Of a DNA stretch of 64,000 nucleotides, positions 45,869 through 57,271 are shown piece after piece. The notes under the pieces are model-generated. The model was not told the origin of the DNA. It made no database searches and saw only the letters and a list, made by a program, of their open reading frames with translations. The DNA is from Streptococcus parasanguinis CC87K. Its GTDB lineage: Bacteria > Bacillota > Bacilli > Lactobacillales > Streptococcaceae. The stretch is from assembly GCF_000507765.1 (NCBI RefSeq), contig NZ_KI669403.1, positions 1 through 64,000 on the forward strand, in the 5' to 3' direction. Each line of letters opens with the position of its first letter. The stretch's first letter is position 1. The translations under genes and the position numbers were made by a program.

Positions 45869-46043
45869 GAGGCTGGGACAAAAGTCCTAGCCTCTCAATT
45901 GTCTTTGGATTGTCGAGCAAGACGCAGTGGTTGAGTGGGCTCTACTACGCTGATTTCATCAGCTTTTACAGCCCTACTCAACTGTGCGGAGGTGGGACGA
46001 TGAAATCGAATTCTAACGAATGACCGATTTCTGTCTCACTCTC
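45869..46043 (-). repeat. 175-bp intergenic repeat, copy 5
   Basis: Same element in reverse orientation, 9 bases after the purA stop codon. Confidence 0.9.
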
Positions 46044-46052
46044 TTTTTTAAA

Positions 46053-47354
<1,302 letters not shown>

Positions 47355-47437
47355 TCATATACCATAGATAGTTCCCTATCTATGCCTTTCTTCAAACTAG
47401 GGGCAGGAGTCTCACCTGCAAGTTTGTCTTACACTCT

Positions 47438-47466
47438 ATTATAAGAAATTTCCTCGTTTTTTTCAA
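47438..47466 (-). promoter_or_regulatory. Promoter of purA
   Basis: TTGAAA, 17-bp spacer, TATAAT on the minus strand. The leader downstream has hairpin GCAGG/CCTGC and inverted repeat CATAGATAG/CTATCTATG. The rest of 47467-47720 shows only a probable hslO promoter (TAAAAT near 47708). Confidence 0.75.
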
Positions 47467-47720
47467 GGTCGGCTATTTCTTTACTTGGTTTTTTACCCTT
47501 AAAATCCGCTTCTCATTTTCCGAACATCCATCTTTTGATCGTCATTTTAAACGTTAAAGAATGATTGTTCGTCTTTTGCCTTCTTTACTTCCTAAAACAG
47601 ATCCTATTCTATTCAGTTTCTAAGCGAAGCTCTCCCCTGAAAGATTTTATCCCTTCACCGTCTAAATAAATCAAGTTACTCCCTTCACCTCTTTCCCTTT
47701 TTTATGCTAAAATAGAAGCT

Positions 47721-48593
47721 ATGGACAAAATTATTAAAACTATCTCAGAAAGTGGCGCTTTTCGTGCCTATGTACTAGACAGTACAGAAACTGTACGAAC
47801 AGCCCAAGAAAAACATCACACACAAGCTAGCTCCACGGTCGCACTTGGCCGTACCCTCATTGCCAGTCAAATCTTGGCAGCAAACGAGAAAGGAGATACT
47901 AAAATTACGGTCAAAGTCCTTGGGACTAGCTCACTCGGAGCCATCATCACCGTGGCAGATACCAAGGGAAATGTGAAAGGCTACGTGCAAAATCCTGGAG
48001 TGGATATCAAGAAGACCGCGACTGGTGAAGTCCTGGTGGGACCATTTGTCGGAAACGGAGAATTCTTGGTCATCACAGATTATGGTACAGGAAATCCTTA
48101 TAACTCCATGACCCCTCTTATAACCGGTGAAATCGGAGAAGACCTGGCCTTTTATCTGACAGAAAGCCAACAAACACCTTCTGCAGTTGGACTCAATGTT
48201 CTGTTGGATGACGAAGACAAGGTCAAGGTGGCTGGTGGTTTCTTGCTTCAGGTCTTGCCAAATGCCAAGGAAGAGGAAATCGCGCGCTTTGAAAAACGCA
48301 TCCAAGAAATGCCTGCCATCTCCACACTTTTGGAATCTGAAGACCATATTGAAGCCCTTCTTTCTGCTATCTATGGGGATGAACCTTTCAAACGCCTCTC
48401 TGAAGAAGAACTTCGCTTCCAGTGCGACTGCAGCCGTGAGCGTTTCTTGAACGCTTTAGCGAGTCTGCCAGCTAGTGATCTGAAAGAGATGAAAGATGAA
48501 GATCACGGTGCAGAGATTACCTGCCAATTCTGCCAAACTCACTACCACTTTGACGAAAATGACTTGGAGGAACTCATTCGTGACAAATCTTAA
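47721..48593 (+). CDS. hslO: Redox-regulated chaperone Hsp33
   Basis: A 290-residue holdase that is switched on by oxidation. The zinc-binding Cys tetrad is visible as QCDCSRERF near residue 234 and CQFCQTHY near 267. The N-terminal folding domain has the normal length. The gene overlaps dusB, giving the operon hslO-dusB found in other streptococci. Confidence 0.96.
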   Translation: MDKIIKTISESGAFRAYVLDSTETVRTAQEKHHTQASSTVALGRTLIASQILAANEKGDTKITVKVLGTSSLGAIITVADTKGNVKGYVQNPGVDIKKTATGEVLVGPFVGNGEFLVITDYGTGNPYNSMTPLITGEIGEDLAFYLTESQQTPSAVGLNVLLDDEDKVKVAGGFLLQVLPNAKEEEIARFEKRIQEMPAISTLLESEDHIEALLSAIYGDEPFKRLSEEELRFQCDCSRERFLNALASLPASDLKEMKDEDHGAEITCQFCQTHYHFDENDLEELIRDKS

Positions 48594-49557
48594 TACGCCA
48601 TTTATGATCGGGGATGTCGAAATCCCTAACCGTACCGTCCTAGCCCCAATGGCCGGAGTGACCAACTCAGCTTTCCGGACCATTGCCAAAGAACTGGGGG
48701 CAGGGCTCGTTGTGATGGAAATGGTCTCTGACAAGGGAATCCAGTACAACAATGAAAAGACGCTTCACATGCTCCATATCGATGAAGGAGAAAATCCTGT
48801 ATCGATCCAACTCTTTGGAAGTGACGAAGATAGCCTCGCACGCGCAGCTGAATTTATCCAAGAAAATACCAAGACCGATATCGTCGATATCAACATGGGT
48901 TGCCCGGTGAATAAAATCGTCAAGAACGAAGCTGGTGCTATGTGGCTCAAGGACCCAGACAAAATCTACTCCATCATCAATAAGGTTCAATCTGTCCTTG
49001 ATATTCCATTGACGGTCAAGATGCGGACGGGTTGGTCGGACCCTTCCCTAGCAGTTGAGAACGCCCTCGCTGCCGAAGCTGCGGGTGTCTCTGCCCTTGC
49101 CATGCATGGGCGAACTCGGGAGCAAATGTATACGGGGCATGCGGATCTTGAGACCCTTCACAAGGTTGCACAGGCCCTAACTAAGATTCCATTTATCGCA
49201 AACGGAGATATCCGTACGGTTCAAGACGCCAAACAACGGATCGAAGAAGTCGGTGCTGATGCGGTCATGATTGGTCGCGCTGCTATGGGCAATCCTTATC
49301 TCTTCAACCAAATCAATCACTACTTTGAAACAGGAGAAATCCTGCCTGATTTGACTTTTGAAGACAAGATGAAGATTGCTTACGAACACTTGAAACGCTT
49401 GATCGATCTCAAAGGTGAGCACATTGCCGTTCGTGAATTCCGTGGCCTCGCCCCTCACTACCTCCGTGGTACCTCAGGCGCAGCCAAACTCCGTGGCGCC
49501 ATCTCGCAAGCTAGCACTCTGGCTGAGATTGAAGAACTCTTACAATTAAAAGCATAG
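48580..49557 (+). CDS. dusB: tRNA-dihydrouridine synthase B
   Basis: A 325-residue FMN enzyme reducing uridines in t[15 protein letters not shown] near residue 19, the catalytic Cys in [12 protein letters not shown] near 105, MRTGW and the C-terminal HLKR/VREFRG segment identify it. The GTG at 48580, overlapping the last 14 bases of hslO, was chosen because it restores the family N-terminus and follows TTGGAGG; the longer frame within hslO is not conserved coding. Confidence 0.94.
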   Translation: MTNLNTPFMIGDVEIPNRTVLAPMAGVTNSAFRTIAKELGAGLVVMEMVSDKGIQYNNEKTLHMLHIDEGENPVSIQLFGSDEDSLARAAEFIQENTKTDIVDINMGCPVNKIVKNEAGAMWLKDPDKIYSIINKVQSVLDIPLTVKMRTGWSDPSLAVENALAAEAAGVSALAMHGRTREQMYTGHADLETLHKVAQALTKIPFIANGDIRTVQDAKQRIEEVGADAVMIGRAAMGNPYLFNQINHYFETGEILPDLTFEDKMKIAYEHLKRLIDLKGEHIAVREFRGLAPHYLRGTSGAAKLRGAISQASTLAEIEELLQLKA

Positions 49558-49570
49558 AAATACAAAAAGC

Positions 49571-49745
49571 GAGAGTGGGACAGAAATCGGTAATTCGTTA
49601 GAATTCGATTTCGTCGTCCCACCTCCGCACAGTTGAGTAGGGCTGTAAAAGCTGATGAAATCAGCGTAGTAGAGCCCACTCAACCACTGCGTCTTGCTCG
49701 ACAATCCAAAAATAATTGAAAGGCTAGGACTTTTGTCCCAGCCTC
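49571..49745 (+). repeat. 175-bp intergenic repeat, copy 6
   Basis: Same element, forward orientation. It fills the gap between two convergent genes, 13 bases from the dusB stop and 3 from the DUF1275 stop, where it may terminate both. Confidence 0.9.
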
Positions 49746-49748
49746 TTT

Positions 49749-50435
49749 TTATAGATTGTCTGTCTGCAGGCCGAGTTGTTTGACTCTGGCGGTGTAGTAG
49801 GTCATGATCAAAAAGAGGTTGGCTGTGATCAGCCAGATGGCCCATTGGTGAATGAAATGCATGAGGATGGCTACACTAATCGCTCCTGCAACAAAGCTTC
49901 CAACAACGATTCCGTAATTCATAGCCTGACGCCGATACTCGTCCAAATCTCCCTTTCTTCGAGTGATTCGGTACAAGGCCGTCAGCATCTTGCGGTAATT
50001 TCCGGAAGTCATAAAGATCACATAAGGGTGATTTTCGATGAGGCTCCCTGTAAAGGTCAACATCATCATCCCTGTCCCAAAAGCAATAAAGGGAACTTCT
50101 ACAGGTGGTATGACAGACACCAAGGGAATCAGGAGTGTCACCACAAACAAAGGAATCAACATCTTGGTCCGCCAAAAGGCTGTCTTGCGATATTCTTTGA
50201 TATGGAGGGCAACCAAAAAGCCGATCGAGAAAAATAAAATAGATGAAAAACGCATGATGGTATTTTCGACACGGGGATCGTGCCAATCAGCGATGAGAAG
50301 CAGGAGGTTCCCAGTTTGGGTCGCGACCAAACTCCGGTAGTGCATGTGGCAAAAAACATCGAGGCCCCCTCCGATAAAACCAAGCAGAGCCCCCATCAGT
50401 CGTGTATTTTGTGGTAAGATGATTTTTTCTTCCAT
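49749..50435 (-). CDS. DUF1275 (YoaK family) membrane protein
   Basis: A 228-residue membrane protein with six or so hydrophobic segments. GFIGGGLDVFCHMHYRSL and ATQTGNLLLL near the N-terminus are typical of YoaK/DUF1275 proteins, whose function is unknown. The ATG at 50435 follows AAAGGGA; the longer frame upstream is not supported. Confidence 0.85.
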   Translation of the reverse strand: MEEKIILPQNTRLMGALLGFIGGGLDVFCHMHYRSLVATQTGNLLLLIADWHDPRVENTIMRFSSILFFSIGFLVALHIKEYRKTAFWRTKMLIPLFVVTLLIPLVSVIPPVEVPFIAFGTGMMMLTFTGSLIENHPYVIFMTSGNYRKMLTALYRITRRKGDLDEYRRQAMNYGIVVGSFVAGAISVAILMHFIHQWAIWLITANLFLIMTYYTARVKQLGLQTDNL

Positions 50436-50503
50436 AGTCGTATCCCTTTTGATTTCAATTATTTTTATTATACCACTTTGCACACAAGTGGAGCAGGAAA
50501 AAT

Positions 50504-50545
50504 CAGAAAAAGCCCTTCCGTTACTAAAAGTATGGGAGGGCTGAT
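50504..50545 (-). terminator. Terminator of the NAD salvage operon
   Basis: Stem AGCCCTCCC/GGAAGGGCT followed by TTTTTC on the minus strand. Confidence 0.75.
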
Positions 50546-50564
50546 AGAATGAACCTCGCTCGAT

Positions 50565-51341
50565 CTACTGTTTTAGACGGTAGGTCTTGCGCGGTTTTTT
50601 CTTAGGTACTCGCTTGACACCCACTTCTTCCACGAATTCTCCGAATTTTACGAGGAAGTTATTGCTAACGATGGGACGTCCTGGATTGATCAAATTGACC
50701 AATTCGGTTGCTTCATAAACGGTGAAAGGCTCCTCTAACAGATAGAGGAAGGTTGGATTCCAGTCGAGACGTCCCTGAATCCGCTTGATCGATTCTTGAA
50801 TAATTTGATAGTGGTCAAAGGCAAAATCAGAAGCAGCTAAAGGTTCTCCATCAAGTAAACACTGAGACTTCTTGAAATCGACATCGAGAAAAATAACTTC
50901 CTTGGCATCATCCCCTGCATGGGCTAAGTCCACTGCTTCTGCCGGCAGATAGACCAAATGGGCGATGGTAATGACCCAGCCTCTGGGATCCCGCCCAGGG
51001 GTGGAAACTGTCATGAGTTGTTCCACCTTATTCACTGGAAGATCGAGCCCGACTTCTTCTTTGACTTCTCGGATGCAGGCATGAGTCGCATCTTCATCCT
51101 TGTTCACAAAGCCCCCCACCAAGGCGAGGCGGTGTTGATAAGGGTGGGCCTTGCGGCGAATGGCTAAGAGCTTGAGCTGGCCTTCAACAAAACAGTAAGC
51201 CACCATGTCCGCTGTGACACTTGGAGTTTCATAAGTTGGCAGATCTTGCTCCTTGTACCACTTGAGAAAGTCTGCTTCACTAGCGACCGTCTCAAAATAC
51301 TCTTTCTCCGTCATTCCTGCTGGAATTGAGAGACTTGCCAT
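50565..51341 (-). CDS. NrtR-like regulator with Nudix and winged-helix domains
   Basis: A 258-residue protein. The Nudix box is intact: GFVNKDE then REVKEEVGL near residue 85-105, preceded by LAIRRKAHPY. The C-terminal third (EPFTVYEATELVN to VKRVPKKKPRKTYR) has the winged-helix pattern of NrtR, an ADP-ribose-responsive repressor of NAD genes. Being last in an operon with nadR supports that role. A plain ADP-ribose pyrophosphatase is the alternative. The ATG abuts the pnuC fragment stop codon. Confidence 0.85.
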   Translation of the reverse strand: MASLSIPAGMTEKEYFETVASEADFLKWYKEQDLPTYETPSVTADMVAYCFVEGQLKLLAIRRKAHPYQHRLALVGGFVNKDEDATHACIREVKEEVGLDLPVNKVEQLMTVSTPGRDPRGWVITIAHLVYLPAEAVDLAHAGDDAKEVIFLDVDFKKSQCLLDGEPLAASDFAFDHYQIIQESIKRIQGRLDWNPTFLYLLEEPFTVYEATELVNLINPGRPIVSNNFLVKFGEFVEEVGVKRVPKKKPRKTYRLKQ

Positions 51342-51557
51342 CTAAGCCACCTCCTTCTTGAGGGCTTTGGTCCATTCTAAGAAGAAGGGAACGCTGGAAA
51401 GAAGCAGGAGATAGATCCATTGAAAGGCTGTACGTCCCACAAAAAGGTCCTTCCACAGGAGTTTCATAATATTGACAAAGCCTTGCTTTTTCGCTTCTTG
51501 GTGAACATTTCTAAAGTCTTGGCTAAAAGTTGCTAATTTTTCAGATAGATTTTTCAT
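51342..51557 (-). pseudogene. PnuC nicotinamide riboside transporter, N-terminal remnant
   Basis: A 71-codon ORF behind AAGGAG. The first 60 residues (SQDFRNVHQEAKKQGF, then WIYLLLLSSVPFFLEW) match the N-terminus of streptococcal PnuC with its first membrane helix; the sequence then ends TKALKKEVA. A full PnuC is about 250 residues, so most of the transporter is missing. The stop abuts the next start codon. Confidence 0.7.
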
Positions 51558-51567
51558 AAGCGGCTCC

Positions 51568-52629
51568 TTAGTCGGCTTGGTAAATGGCATCGATCACCTT
51601 CTTGGCTTCTTCGTAGTTGCCGAGGTAGTCTGATGCGAGGAAAGTGGTCGGAATGTTTCCTAGGTATTGCTGGCGCAATTGGTCCAGGTAATTTGAAAAG
51701 CTGGTGCGGATCTCTTCGTCAGCCATGGTCATATCTCGGAAACCATCATTGACATAAGAGCCGATCGGCTGTACAAAGAGGATCAAATCCCATTTTTCTT
51801 TGGACAAAATACTGACAAAGAGGTTGTCAAAGGTATCGGTCATGCTGGTATCCTGGCCTTCGACTTCCATATAGTAGTCGTAATAACCCTTGGTCACCAG
51901 GGAATTGGTATCGGCGATGACAAGGCCTCGATTGGCACTACTATCGATGAGCTTAGAGGTTTGATCATACTGTCCTAAGAGTAGGTAATAGTAATCTTTT
52001 GGCGTGAGCTCATCATCTCGAACATTGTTCTTGATCTGGTATTCACGGGCATACTCAAGACTAACAGGTGCATCGTAAAAGCGAGCCAAGTCCTTTGCAA
52101 GGGTCGTTTTCCCGTTGCTGGCGCTCCCCATGATCAAGACTTTTTTCGTGAACTGGCGACGGAAGGGCTGGGCAATGTATTTCCAGTATTTGCTGGGATT
52201 TTCCCGGATCATGGTAGCAGAGATCCCGAAGCGGCGCTCTTCTAAGTGAACTTCAAACCCTCTAGCTTCCAACTCTTCCTTGTAGGCTTTCTCCCCTACA
52301 TAAAAGATCAACTCTTCTGTCTCTGTTTGATACTGGATGGTGTCAAGGGCTGTTTGTAACCAAGGCTCCCAGCCCAAGGGATAACGAGGAAGTTCTGTTT
52401 CATCTAGCTTATAGACTTGGGTCAACTCATCATTAGAGAAGGCTTCCCGGATATAACGGAAGCGTTTTTGTAAGGTCAATCCCACTTCTTCGCCACGGTC
52501 CCCTTCATAACCAGATACGATGACACGAACGCGATCACACTGACGCTTGGCCCGCTGGATCAGGTCAATATGCCCTTGATGAAGAGGCGCAAAGGTTCCA
52601 AAAACCAGGGCAATTCTTTCTTTTTTCAT
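51568..52629 (-). CDS. nadR: NadR: NMN adenylyltransferase / ribosylnicotinamide kinase
   Basis: A 353-residue bifunctional NAD salvage enzyme without the DNA-binding domain found in enterobacteria. The adenylyltransferase site is FGTFAPLHQGHIDLI at residue 10 and the kinase P-loop is MGSASNGKTTLAKDL near 168. It phosphorylates nicotinamide riboside and converts NMN to NAD. First gene of the operon nadR, pnuC remnant, nrtR-like. Confidence 0.94.
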   Translation of the reverse strand: MKKERIALVFGTFAPLHQGHIDLIQRAKRQCDRVRVIVSGYEGDRGEEVGLTLQKRFRYIREAFSNDELTQVYKLDETELPRYPLGWEPWLQTALDTIQYQTETEELIFYVGEKAYKEELEARGFEVHLEERRFGISATMIRENPSKYWKYIAQPFRRQFTKKVLIMGSASNGKTTLAKDLARFYDAPVSLEYAREYQIKNNVRDDELTPKDYYYLLLGQYDQTSKLIDSSANRGLVIADTNSLVTKGYYDYYMEVEGQDTSMTDTFDNLFVSILSKEKWDLILFVQPIGSYVNDGFRDMTMADEEIRTSFSNYLDQLRQQYLGNIPTTFLASDYLGNYEEAKKVIDAIYQAD

Positions 52630-52678
52630 ATAAACTCCTTTTTATAATTTTTTATAAATAGATTTTCTTTATGTTTTT

Positions 52679-52706
52679 ATTATAAACTATATTTTCTATC
52701 TGTCAA
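52679..52706 (-). promoter_or_regulatory. Promoter of the nadR operon
   Basis: TTGACA, 16-bp spacer, TATAAT on the minus strand. The flanks contain repeated TTTATAA words that could form an operator for the Nudix regulator, which is inference. Confidence 0.75.
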
Positions 52707-52743
52707 TAGTTTTTTATAAAAAAATATATTTTTCTTCAAGTCA

Positions 52744-52790
52744 ACAAAAAAAGATCTGAAAAGAGAAGTTTCTCCTTTCAGATCTTTCGA
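52744..52790 (-). terminator. Terminator of the Ser-rich lipoprotein gene
   Basis: Long stem AAAGATCTGAAA/TTTCAGATCTTT around an AGAGAAG/TTCTC core, just after the stop codon. Confidence 0.85.
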
Positions 52791-52793
52791 ATT

Positions 52794-53519
52794 TTATTCA
52801 CGAGTGAGGGAGTGGCTGACACCATCTTTCAGAACCGTCACACTAGATACAGAGCCATCTTTTCCAACTACGATATCTAGAGTCGCTGCAGACCCATCGC
52901 CTGCTGAGAGATTAGCATGGTAATGACCATCATCCAAGGTATAGTTATAAGCACTGATACCATAGGCTACGGGTTGGCCCCCAGGAAGTTGGATGGTCAC
53001 TTGACCACCTTGGCCAATAGTGACTCCAGTGTCGCGTTTGTCAGACCAATTCCCAGCTGCTGCAGAGAAATCCCCTGCTGCTACAGAATAGACTCCCTTG
53101 TATTGGGCATTCTCTGTAGCAGAAGCTTGCTTCTTAGCATGGGCATGGCCGTCTTCTAGACTTGGCAATTTTGCTTTCGCTGGTGTTGCTGGAGTGGCTA
53201 CTTCTTTTGTTTCTTTTGTTACGGGTGCTGCTGGTGTCGCTTCTTTAGCTGGAGCAGGTGTTTGACTAGCTGCTGCTTGGTTATTTTTGCTACCAACAGT
53301 ATGACTTTCTTCTGATTTGCTATCAGAGGATGAAGAGGCAATCGGATCTTTACTAGTGATCACTTTTTTCTTAGAAGAAGAACTTGTTTGTTTAACCTGA
53401 CTGGTCTTTGAACTGCTTGCTTCTGAAGTTTTTTCTTCTTTATTCCCGCCACAAGCTCCTAGGAAAAGACTAGCTGTAAGAGCTAGCGCTGCTAGGGAAA
53501 TGATTTTTTTGTTTTTCAT
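52794..53519 (-). CDS. Lipoprotein with Ser/Thr/Ala-rich linker
   Basis: A 241-residue lipoprotein. The ATG at 53519 follows AGAGG. Signal peptide ends in lipobox LGAC near residue 22. Residues 30-125 are a disordered Ser/Lys/Pro/Ala segment; the C-terminal 100 residues form a small beta-rich domain containing DGHYHANLSAGDGS, which I do not recognise. The linker is a candidate for O-glycosylation of the kind known for streptococcal disordered regions. Transcribed alone, behind an unusual leader. Confidence 0.82.
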   Translation of the reverse strand: MKNKKIISLAALALTASLFLGACGGNKEEKTSEASSSKTSQVKQTSSSSKKKVITSKDPIASSSSDSKSEESHTVGSKNNQAAASQTPAPAKEATPAAPVTKETKEVATPATPAKAKLPSLEDGHAHAKKQASATENAQYKGVYSVAAGDFSAAAGNWSDKRDTGVTIGQGGQVTIQLPGGQPVAYGISAYNYTLDDGHYHANLSAGDGSAATLDIVVGKDGSVSSVTVLKDGVSHSLTRE

Positions 53520-53534
53520 AACAGAACCTCTTTT

Positions 53535-53571
53535 TGTAACATTTGTAATATTTTGTAACATTATTGTAACA
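53535..53571. promoter_or_regulatory. Four TGTAAC-type repeats at helical spacing
   Basis: Copies start at 53535, 53544, 53554 and 53565 (TGTAACA, TGTAATA, TGTAACA, TGTAACA), nine to eleven bases apart, between the ribosome site of the lipoprotein and its upstream region. The spacing suits a protein binding one DNA face. Confidence 0.5.
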
Positions 53572-53650
53572 CTGTTATATGAGGCTGTCAATAGTTTCTC
53601 AAATATTTTTCTAATTTGAAAGAAGTTTTAGGCAAGTTCCTAAACTTTAG

Positions 53651-53679
53651 CAAAAAAGTCGGACAAACTAGCCGACTAG
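53651..53679 (-). terminator. Terminator in the leader of the lipoprotein gene
   Basis: Stem AGTCGG/CCGACT followed by TTTTTTGC on the minus strand, about 130 bases before the lipoprotein ATG. Confidence 0.7.
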
Positions 53680-53709
53680 AGCACATAGACAAACTGTTCT
53701 TTTATACAA
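53668..53709 (-). CDS. Possible 13-codon leader peptide overlapping a terminator
   Basis: TTG at 53709 lies seven bases after AGGAGG. The reading frame is MYKRTVCLCALVG and its stop lies inside the terminator stem. It could be an attenuation leader for the downstream lipoprotein gene. Only the site and geometry support it. The remainder of 53710-53958 holds a perfect hairpin GTGCTAGAAACA/TGTTTCTAGCAC and another at GTTTTGGA/TCCAAAAC. Confidence 0.35.
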   Translation of the reverse strand: MYKRTVCLCALVG

Positions 53710-53958
53710 ATATAATACCTCCTATAAAGATAAAATAATTTTATTCGTTAGGGGTACTCAATGATCTACTGAAACTTTCCGCTGTGAGAAAAGTGCTAGA
53801 AACACTATTGTTTCTAGCACTCGGGAGTTTTGGAACCTTAGGTCCAAAACTAAGTCATGGAACTTCTTCGAAGTTCGCTGACGTCCGTACTCACCTAAGG
53901 AAAGTTTCTAAGATAACTTTATCTTTAATCTGAAGCCGGACACACTGTCCAGCTTTTC

Positions 53959-54366
53959 TTATTTATACACTTCTTGATAGAATTCGATCTTATCCCCTTT
54001 TTTAACGGTGGTTTCAGCAGCACCTTTTGGAGCCATCTCTCCATTAATCTTGTACATCCAGTAAAGGCCTTTGGCTTCATCTTGGCTGTGACCGTCAATC
54101 GAGGTGATCAGGCCATTTTTTTCTTCAATCTTGTAGTTGTCTTTGAGCACTTTCATAAGGTTGCTCTCTTCTGCTACTTTCAAGGTTTTTGATTGCGCTT
54201 TTTGACCTTCTGGCGTCACGCTAATCGTAATCAAAATTTCGTTTTTCTTGGCAACTTCTGTGCTAGAAGCTGTTGTTTGATGGTTTGTGCTATGAGACGA
54301 AGCGCAACTCGCTAAAAGAAGAGCTGCAAGTAAGGTCATCAAGCTAGAAATGGTTTTTTTCAACAT
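53959..54366 (-). CDS. DUF4430 lipoprotein
   Basis: A 135-residue lipoprotein from the ATG at 54366 behind AGGAGA. Lipobox is LLASC near residue 20. The C-terminal domain (SNLMKVLKDNYKIEEKNGLITSI, GLYWMYKINGE) is the DUF4430 fold related to the C-terminal part of transcobalamin. It overlaps the preceding ECF S-component gene by 23 bases. The pair suggests vitamin uptake; the ligand, possibly a cobalamin-like compound, is inferred only. Confidence 0.82.
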   Translation of the reverse strand: MLKKTISSLMTLLAALLLASCASSHSTNHQTTASSTEVAKKNEILITISVTPEGQKAQSKTLKVAEESNLMKVLKDNYKIEEKNGLITSIDGHSQDEAKGLYWMYKINGEMAPKGAAETTVKKGDKIEFYQEVYK

Positions 54367-54832
54367 AAAATCTCCTAAAGATTTGATAGATAATGGGATA
54401 GAAAATGATCGTCGACAGAGCATGGGCAAGGTTAAAACTAAAACCATTGACCAAAGCATAGGTCCACCAAGGAATATGGTATATCAAGGCATAAACACTA
54501 TCAATCAAGACCCCATAAGCAAAGGACAGTAGGCCCACAAAAAGGATCTGAAGGACAAAGGGCAACCACTTGTAACTGATGCGCCAAATGAGCATCAAAC
54601 AGCCAAAGGCGACAATCTGAAAGAACACAATCAGGCTCATCCCCAGGAAAAAGGCGGAGACAAACATGGTGATCATCATCACAAGAAAAGCAAAGCTATA
54701 CCCTTCAAATATCACCAAGAGAAAGAAGATGGCAGAAATAGGTTGGACATTTGGAAAAGGGGCAAAAGCCTGACGTAGAGCGACACAAAGGGCCGCCAAA
54801 AGCGAAATACGGGTTAATCGCTGAAGCGTCAT
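54344..54832 (-). CDS. ECF transporter S component
   Basis: A 162-residue membrane protein of about five or six helices. The N-terminal RISLLAALCVALRQAFAPFPNVQP is characteristic of substrate-specific S components, which pair with the shared EcfAA'T module encoded elsewhere. RBS AGGAGGACG. It starts only 9 bases after the clpC stop, so it probably belongs to the ctsR-clpC transcript. Confidence 0.85.
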   Translation of the reverse strand: MTLQRLTRISLLAALCVALRQAFAPFPNVQPISAIFFLLVIFEGYSFAFLVMMITMFVSAFFLGMSLIVFFQIVAFGCLMLIWRISYKWLPFVLQILFVGLLSFAYGVLIDSVYALIYHIPWWTYALVNGFSFNLAHALSTIIFYPIIYQIFRRFYVEKNHF

Positions 54833-54841
54833 GACGTCCTC

Positions 54842-57271
54842 CTAGACAATCTCGAACTTGATCGTTCCGGCTGTTGTTCCAACCTTGATGGTTTGCCCTT
54901 CTTGGACTTGGCCTTTTAGCAATAGCTCTGCTAGTTGATCTTCCACTTCGGTCTGCAAAACGCGACGGAGTGGGCGAGCTCCCATTTCTGGATCGTAGCC
55001 TTTGGTTGCTAGCAACTTGAGCGCTGAAGGCTGGAATTTGAGGGTCATGCCTTGTTCTGCCAAGGTCGCAATGAGCGGTTTGACCATGACTTTCACCACC
55101 TGCTGCATGTCCTCGCTTGAGAGACTATGGAAGACTACCTTTTCATCAATCCGGTTGATAAACTCTGGACGATAGGTCTTCTTCAACTCTTCAAACATGC
55201 GTTTTTCCATATTGGCCTGGTCAAAGCGGATATCTTTGGCACCAAAACCAACTGTCTTATCATCCCGAAGAGCTGTTGCTCCCAGGTTTGAGGTCATGAT
55301 GATAATGGTATTAGAGAAGTCGATCTTCCGGCCTTTGCTATCGGTTAAGACTCCGTCATCTAAGACTTGCAAAAGGACATTGAAAATGTCTGGGTGGGCT
55401 TTTTCCACCTCATCAAATAAGAGGACAGAATACGGTTTGTTGCGGACTTTCTCGGTCAACTCGCCCCCTTCTTCGTAGCCCACATAGCCTGGAGGGGCAC
55501 CGTTGAGGCGGCTAGCGGCGAATTTTTCCATGTACTCACTCATATCAAAACGGATGAGGGCCGATTCATCATCAAACAGAACTTCTGCCAAGGCTTTGGC
55601 TAGCTCCGTTTTTCCGACACCGGTAGGTCCTAGGAACATGAAAGAACCGATCGGACGTTTATTGCTACGGATACCCGATTGATTGCGACGAATAGCCCGA
55701 CTGATACTCGAAACGGCTTGATCTTGACCAATCACGCGCTTGTGCAATTCTGTTTCTAAGTTTAGGTACTTCTTGGCATCAGTTTGGGTCAGTTTTTGAG
55801 TTGGAATACCCGATAATTGGCTCAAGGTCACCAAGACATCTTGGTCAGTGACCTCTTTTTTGTAGACAATGGGAGCAACCTCTACTTGTAAGAGCTGGGC
55901 TGCTTTCTTCCACTTGCCATCCATCAAAGCCCGGTCCAAGGCGGTCAACTCTTCTTTTACGTGACCGTTGGAATCGCGGTTTTGTACGGTAGCTGCCGCT
56001 TCATCCAAGAGATCAATGGCTGAATCTGGTAATTGACGGCTGGTCAAATAGCGGTGGGAATATTTGACAGCTGTTTCGATCGCTTCATCGGTAATGGTCA
56101 CATGATGGTGGTCCTGGTAGGTCTCTTTCAAGCCTTGGAGAATTTGGATGCTATCTGCAACACTCGGTTCTTCAATGGTGACTTTCGCAAAACGACGAGA
56201 GAGAGCCGCGTCTTTTTCGATATGCTTTTGGTACTCATCTTGAGTCGTAGCACCAACTGTGCGCAAGGTTCCTCGTGCCAGGGCTGGTTTTAGAATATTG
56301 GCTGCGTCTAAGGTCGAATCAATACCGGATCCTGAGCCCATAATGGTATGCAGTTCATCGATAAAGAGAATCACGTGACCGTCTTCTTCGATGTCCTGGA
56401 TGATATTGTTCATCCGTTCTTCGAAGTCCCCACGGAAGCGCGTCCCTGCAACGACATTCATGAGATCCAATTCAAGAACACGCATTTGCGCGATTTCAGC
56501 TGGAACATTGCCACTAGCGACACGCTGAGCCAGACCTAATGCAAGAGCGGTTTTTCCGACCCCTGCTTCTCCCACCAATACAGGATTGTTCTTGGTCTTG
56601 CGGCTGAGGATTTGGATCATGCGTGAAATCTCTGCATCCCGGCCGATCACAGGCTCAAGCTGGCCTGCACGCGCCATTTCTGTCAAATCACGGGTATAAT
56701 CTTCAAGACCTCCACTGGTGCTTGGGGGCATGCCCATCATATTTCCCATGGTTTGGCGGTTAGGGTTTTGGGCCCGGTAGAGGCTCCGGATGGCTTTGAT
56801 ATCATTCTTGTCCCAGCCTGCCTTGTCTTCTAAATTCTTGCGAAGGGAGGCAATAGGAACTCCCTTGTCTTGCTCTGTAAAGGCAAAGCCGGCAAACTCC
56901 ATGACTTGGCTCGCCAAGGTCCCACGGTCTGCTAGAAGAGAGAGGAGCACATGCTCTGTTCCCAAGGTCTTGGCATGAAGGACCTGGGCAATCTCTCTTG
57001 CGTGCTTCATAATGGCTTCCATCCGATAAGAAAATGGGAAGATTTCATACCGATTGTCGCTTTGAAAAGCTTGACCTGTAATATGCTCCGCTGCATCCTG
57101 AAACTCATCGATCTGCATAGGATAATCGTTCAGTACAGAACCTGCCACGCTATAGGGATTATTGGCCATAGCCGTCAGGAGATGCCAAGTATCTAAGGTA
57201 TGCCCCTGATAGTGGCCTGCTAATATTTGGGCCGCTTCTATACTTTCTAACAGTGCTGTTGAATAGTTCAT
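54842..57271 (-). CDS. clpC: ATP-dependent Clp protease ATP-binding subunit ClpC
   Basis: An 809-residue Hsp100 unfoldase. After an N-terminal substrate domain, the first AAA module has [13 protein letters not shown] near residue 235 and the second [14 protein letters not shown] near 545; the arginine-finger region [14 protein letters not shown] is near the end. It feeds substrates to ClpP and supports stress survival. The ATG follows the ctsR stop directly. Length and context match pneumococcal ClpC. Confidence 0.95.
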   Translation of the reverse strand: MNYSTALLESIEAAQILAGHYQGHTLDTWHLLTAMANNPYSVAGSVLNDYPMQIDEFQDAAEHITGQAFQSDNRYEIFPFSYRMEAIMKHAREIAQVLHAKTLGTEHVLLSLLADRGTLASQVMEFAGFAFTEQDKGVPIASLRKNLEDKAGWDKNDIKAIRSLYRAQNPNRQTMGNMMGMPPSTSGGLEDYTRDLTEMARAGQLEPVIGRDAEISRMIQILSRKTKNNPVLVGEAGVGKTALALGLAQRVASGNVPAEIAQMRVLELDLMNVVAGTRFRGDFEERMNNIIQDIEEDGHVILFIDELHTIMGSGSGIDSTLDAANILKPALARGTLRTVGATTQDEYQKHIEKDAALSRRFAKVTIEEPSVADSIQILQGLKETYQDHHHVTITDEAIETAVKYSHRYLTSRQLPDSAIDLLDEAAATVQNRDSNGHVKEELTALDRALMDGKWKKAAQLLQVEVAPIVYKKEVTDQDVLVTLSQLSGIPTQKLTQTDAKKYLNLETELHKRVIGQDQAVSSISRAIRRNQSGIRSNKRPIGSFMFLGPTGVGKTELAKALAEVLFDDESALIRFDMSEYMEKFAASRLNGAPPGYVGYEEGGELTEKVRNKPYSVLLFDEVEKAHPDIFNVLLQVLDDGVLTDSKGRKIDFSNTIIIMTSNLGATALRDDKTVGFGAKDIRFDQANMEKRMFEELKKTYRPEFINRIDEKVVFHSLSSEDMQQVVKVMVKPLIATLAEQGMTLKFQPSALKLLATKGYDPEMGARPLRRVLQTEVEDQLAELLLKGQVQEGQTIKVGTTAGTIKFEIV

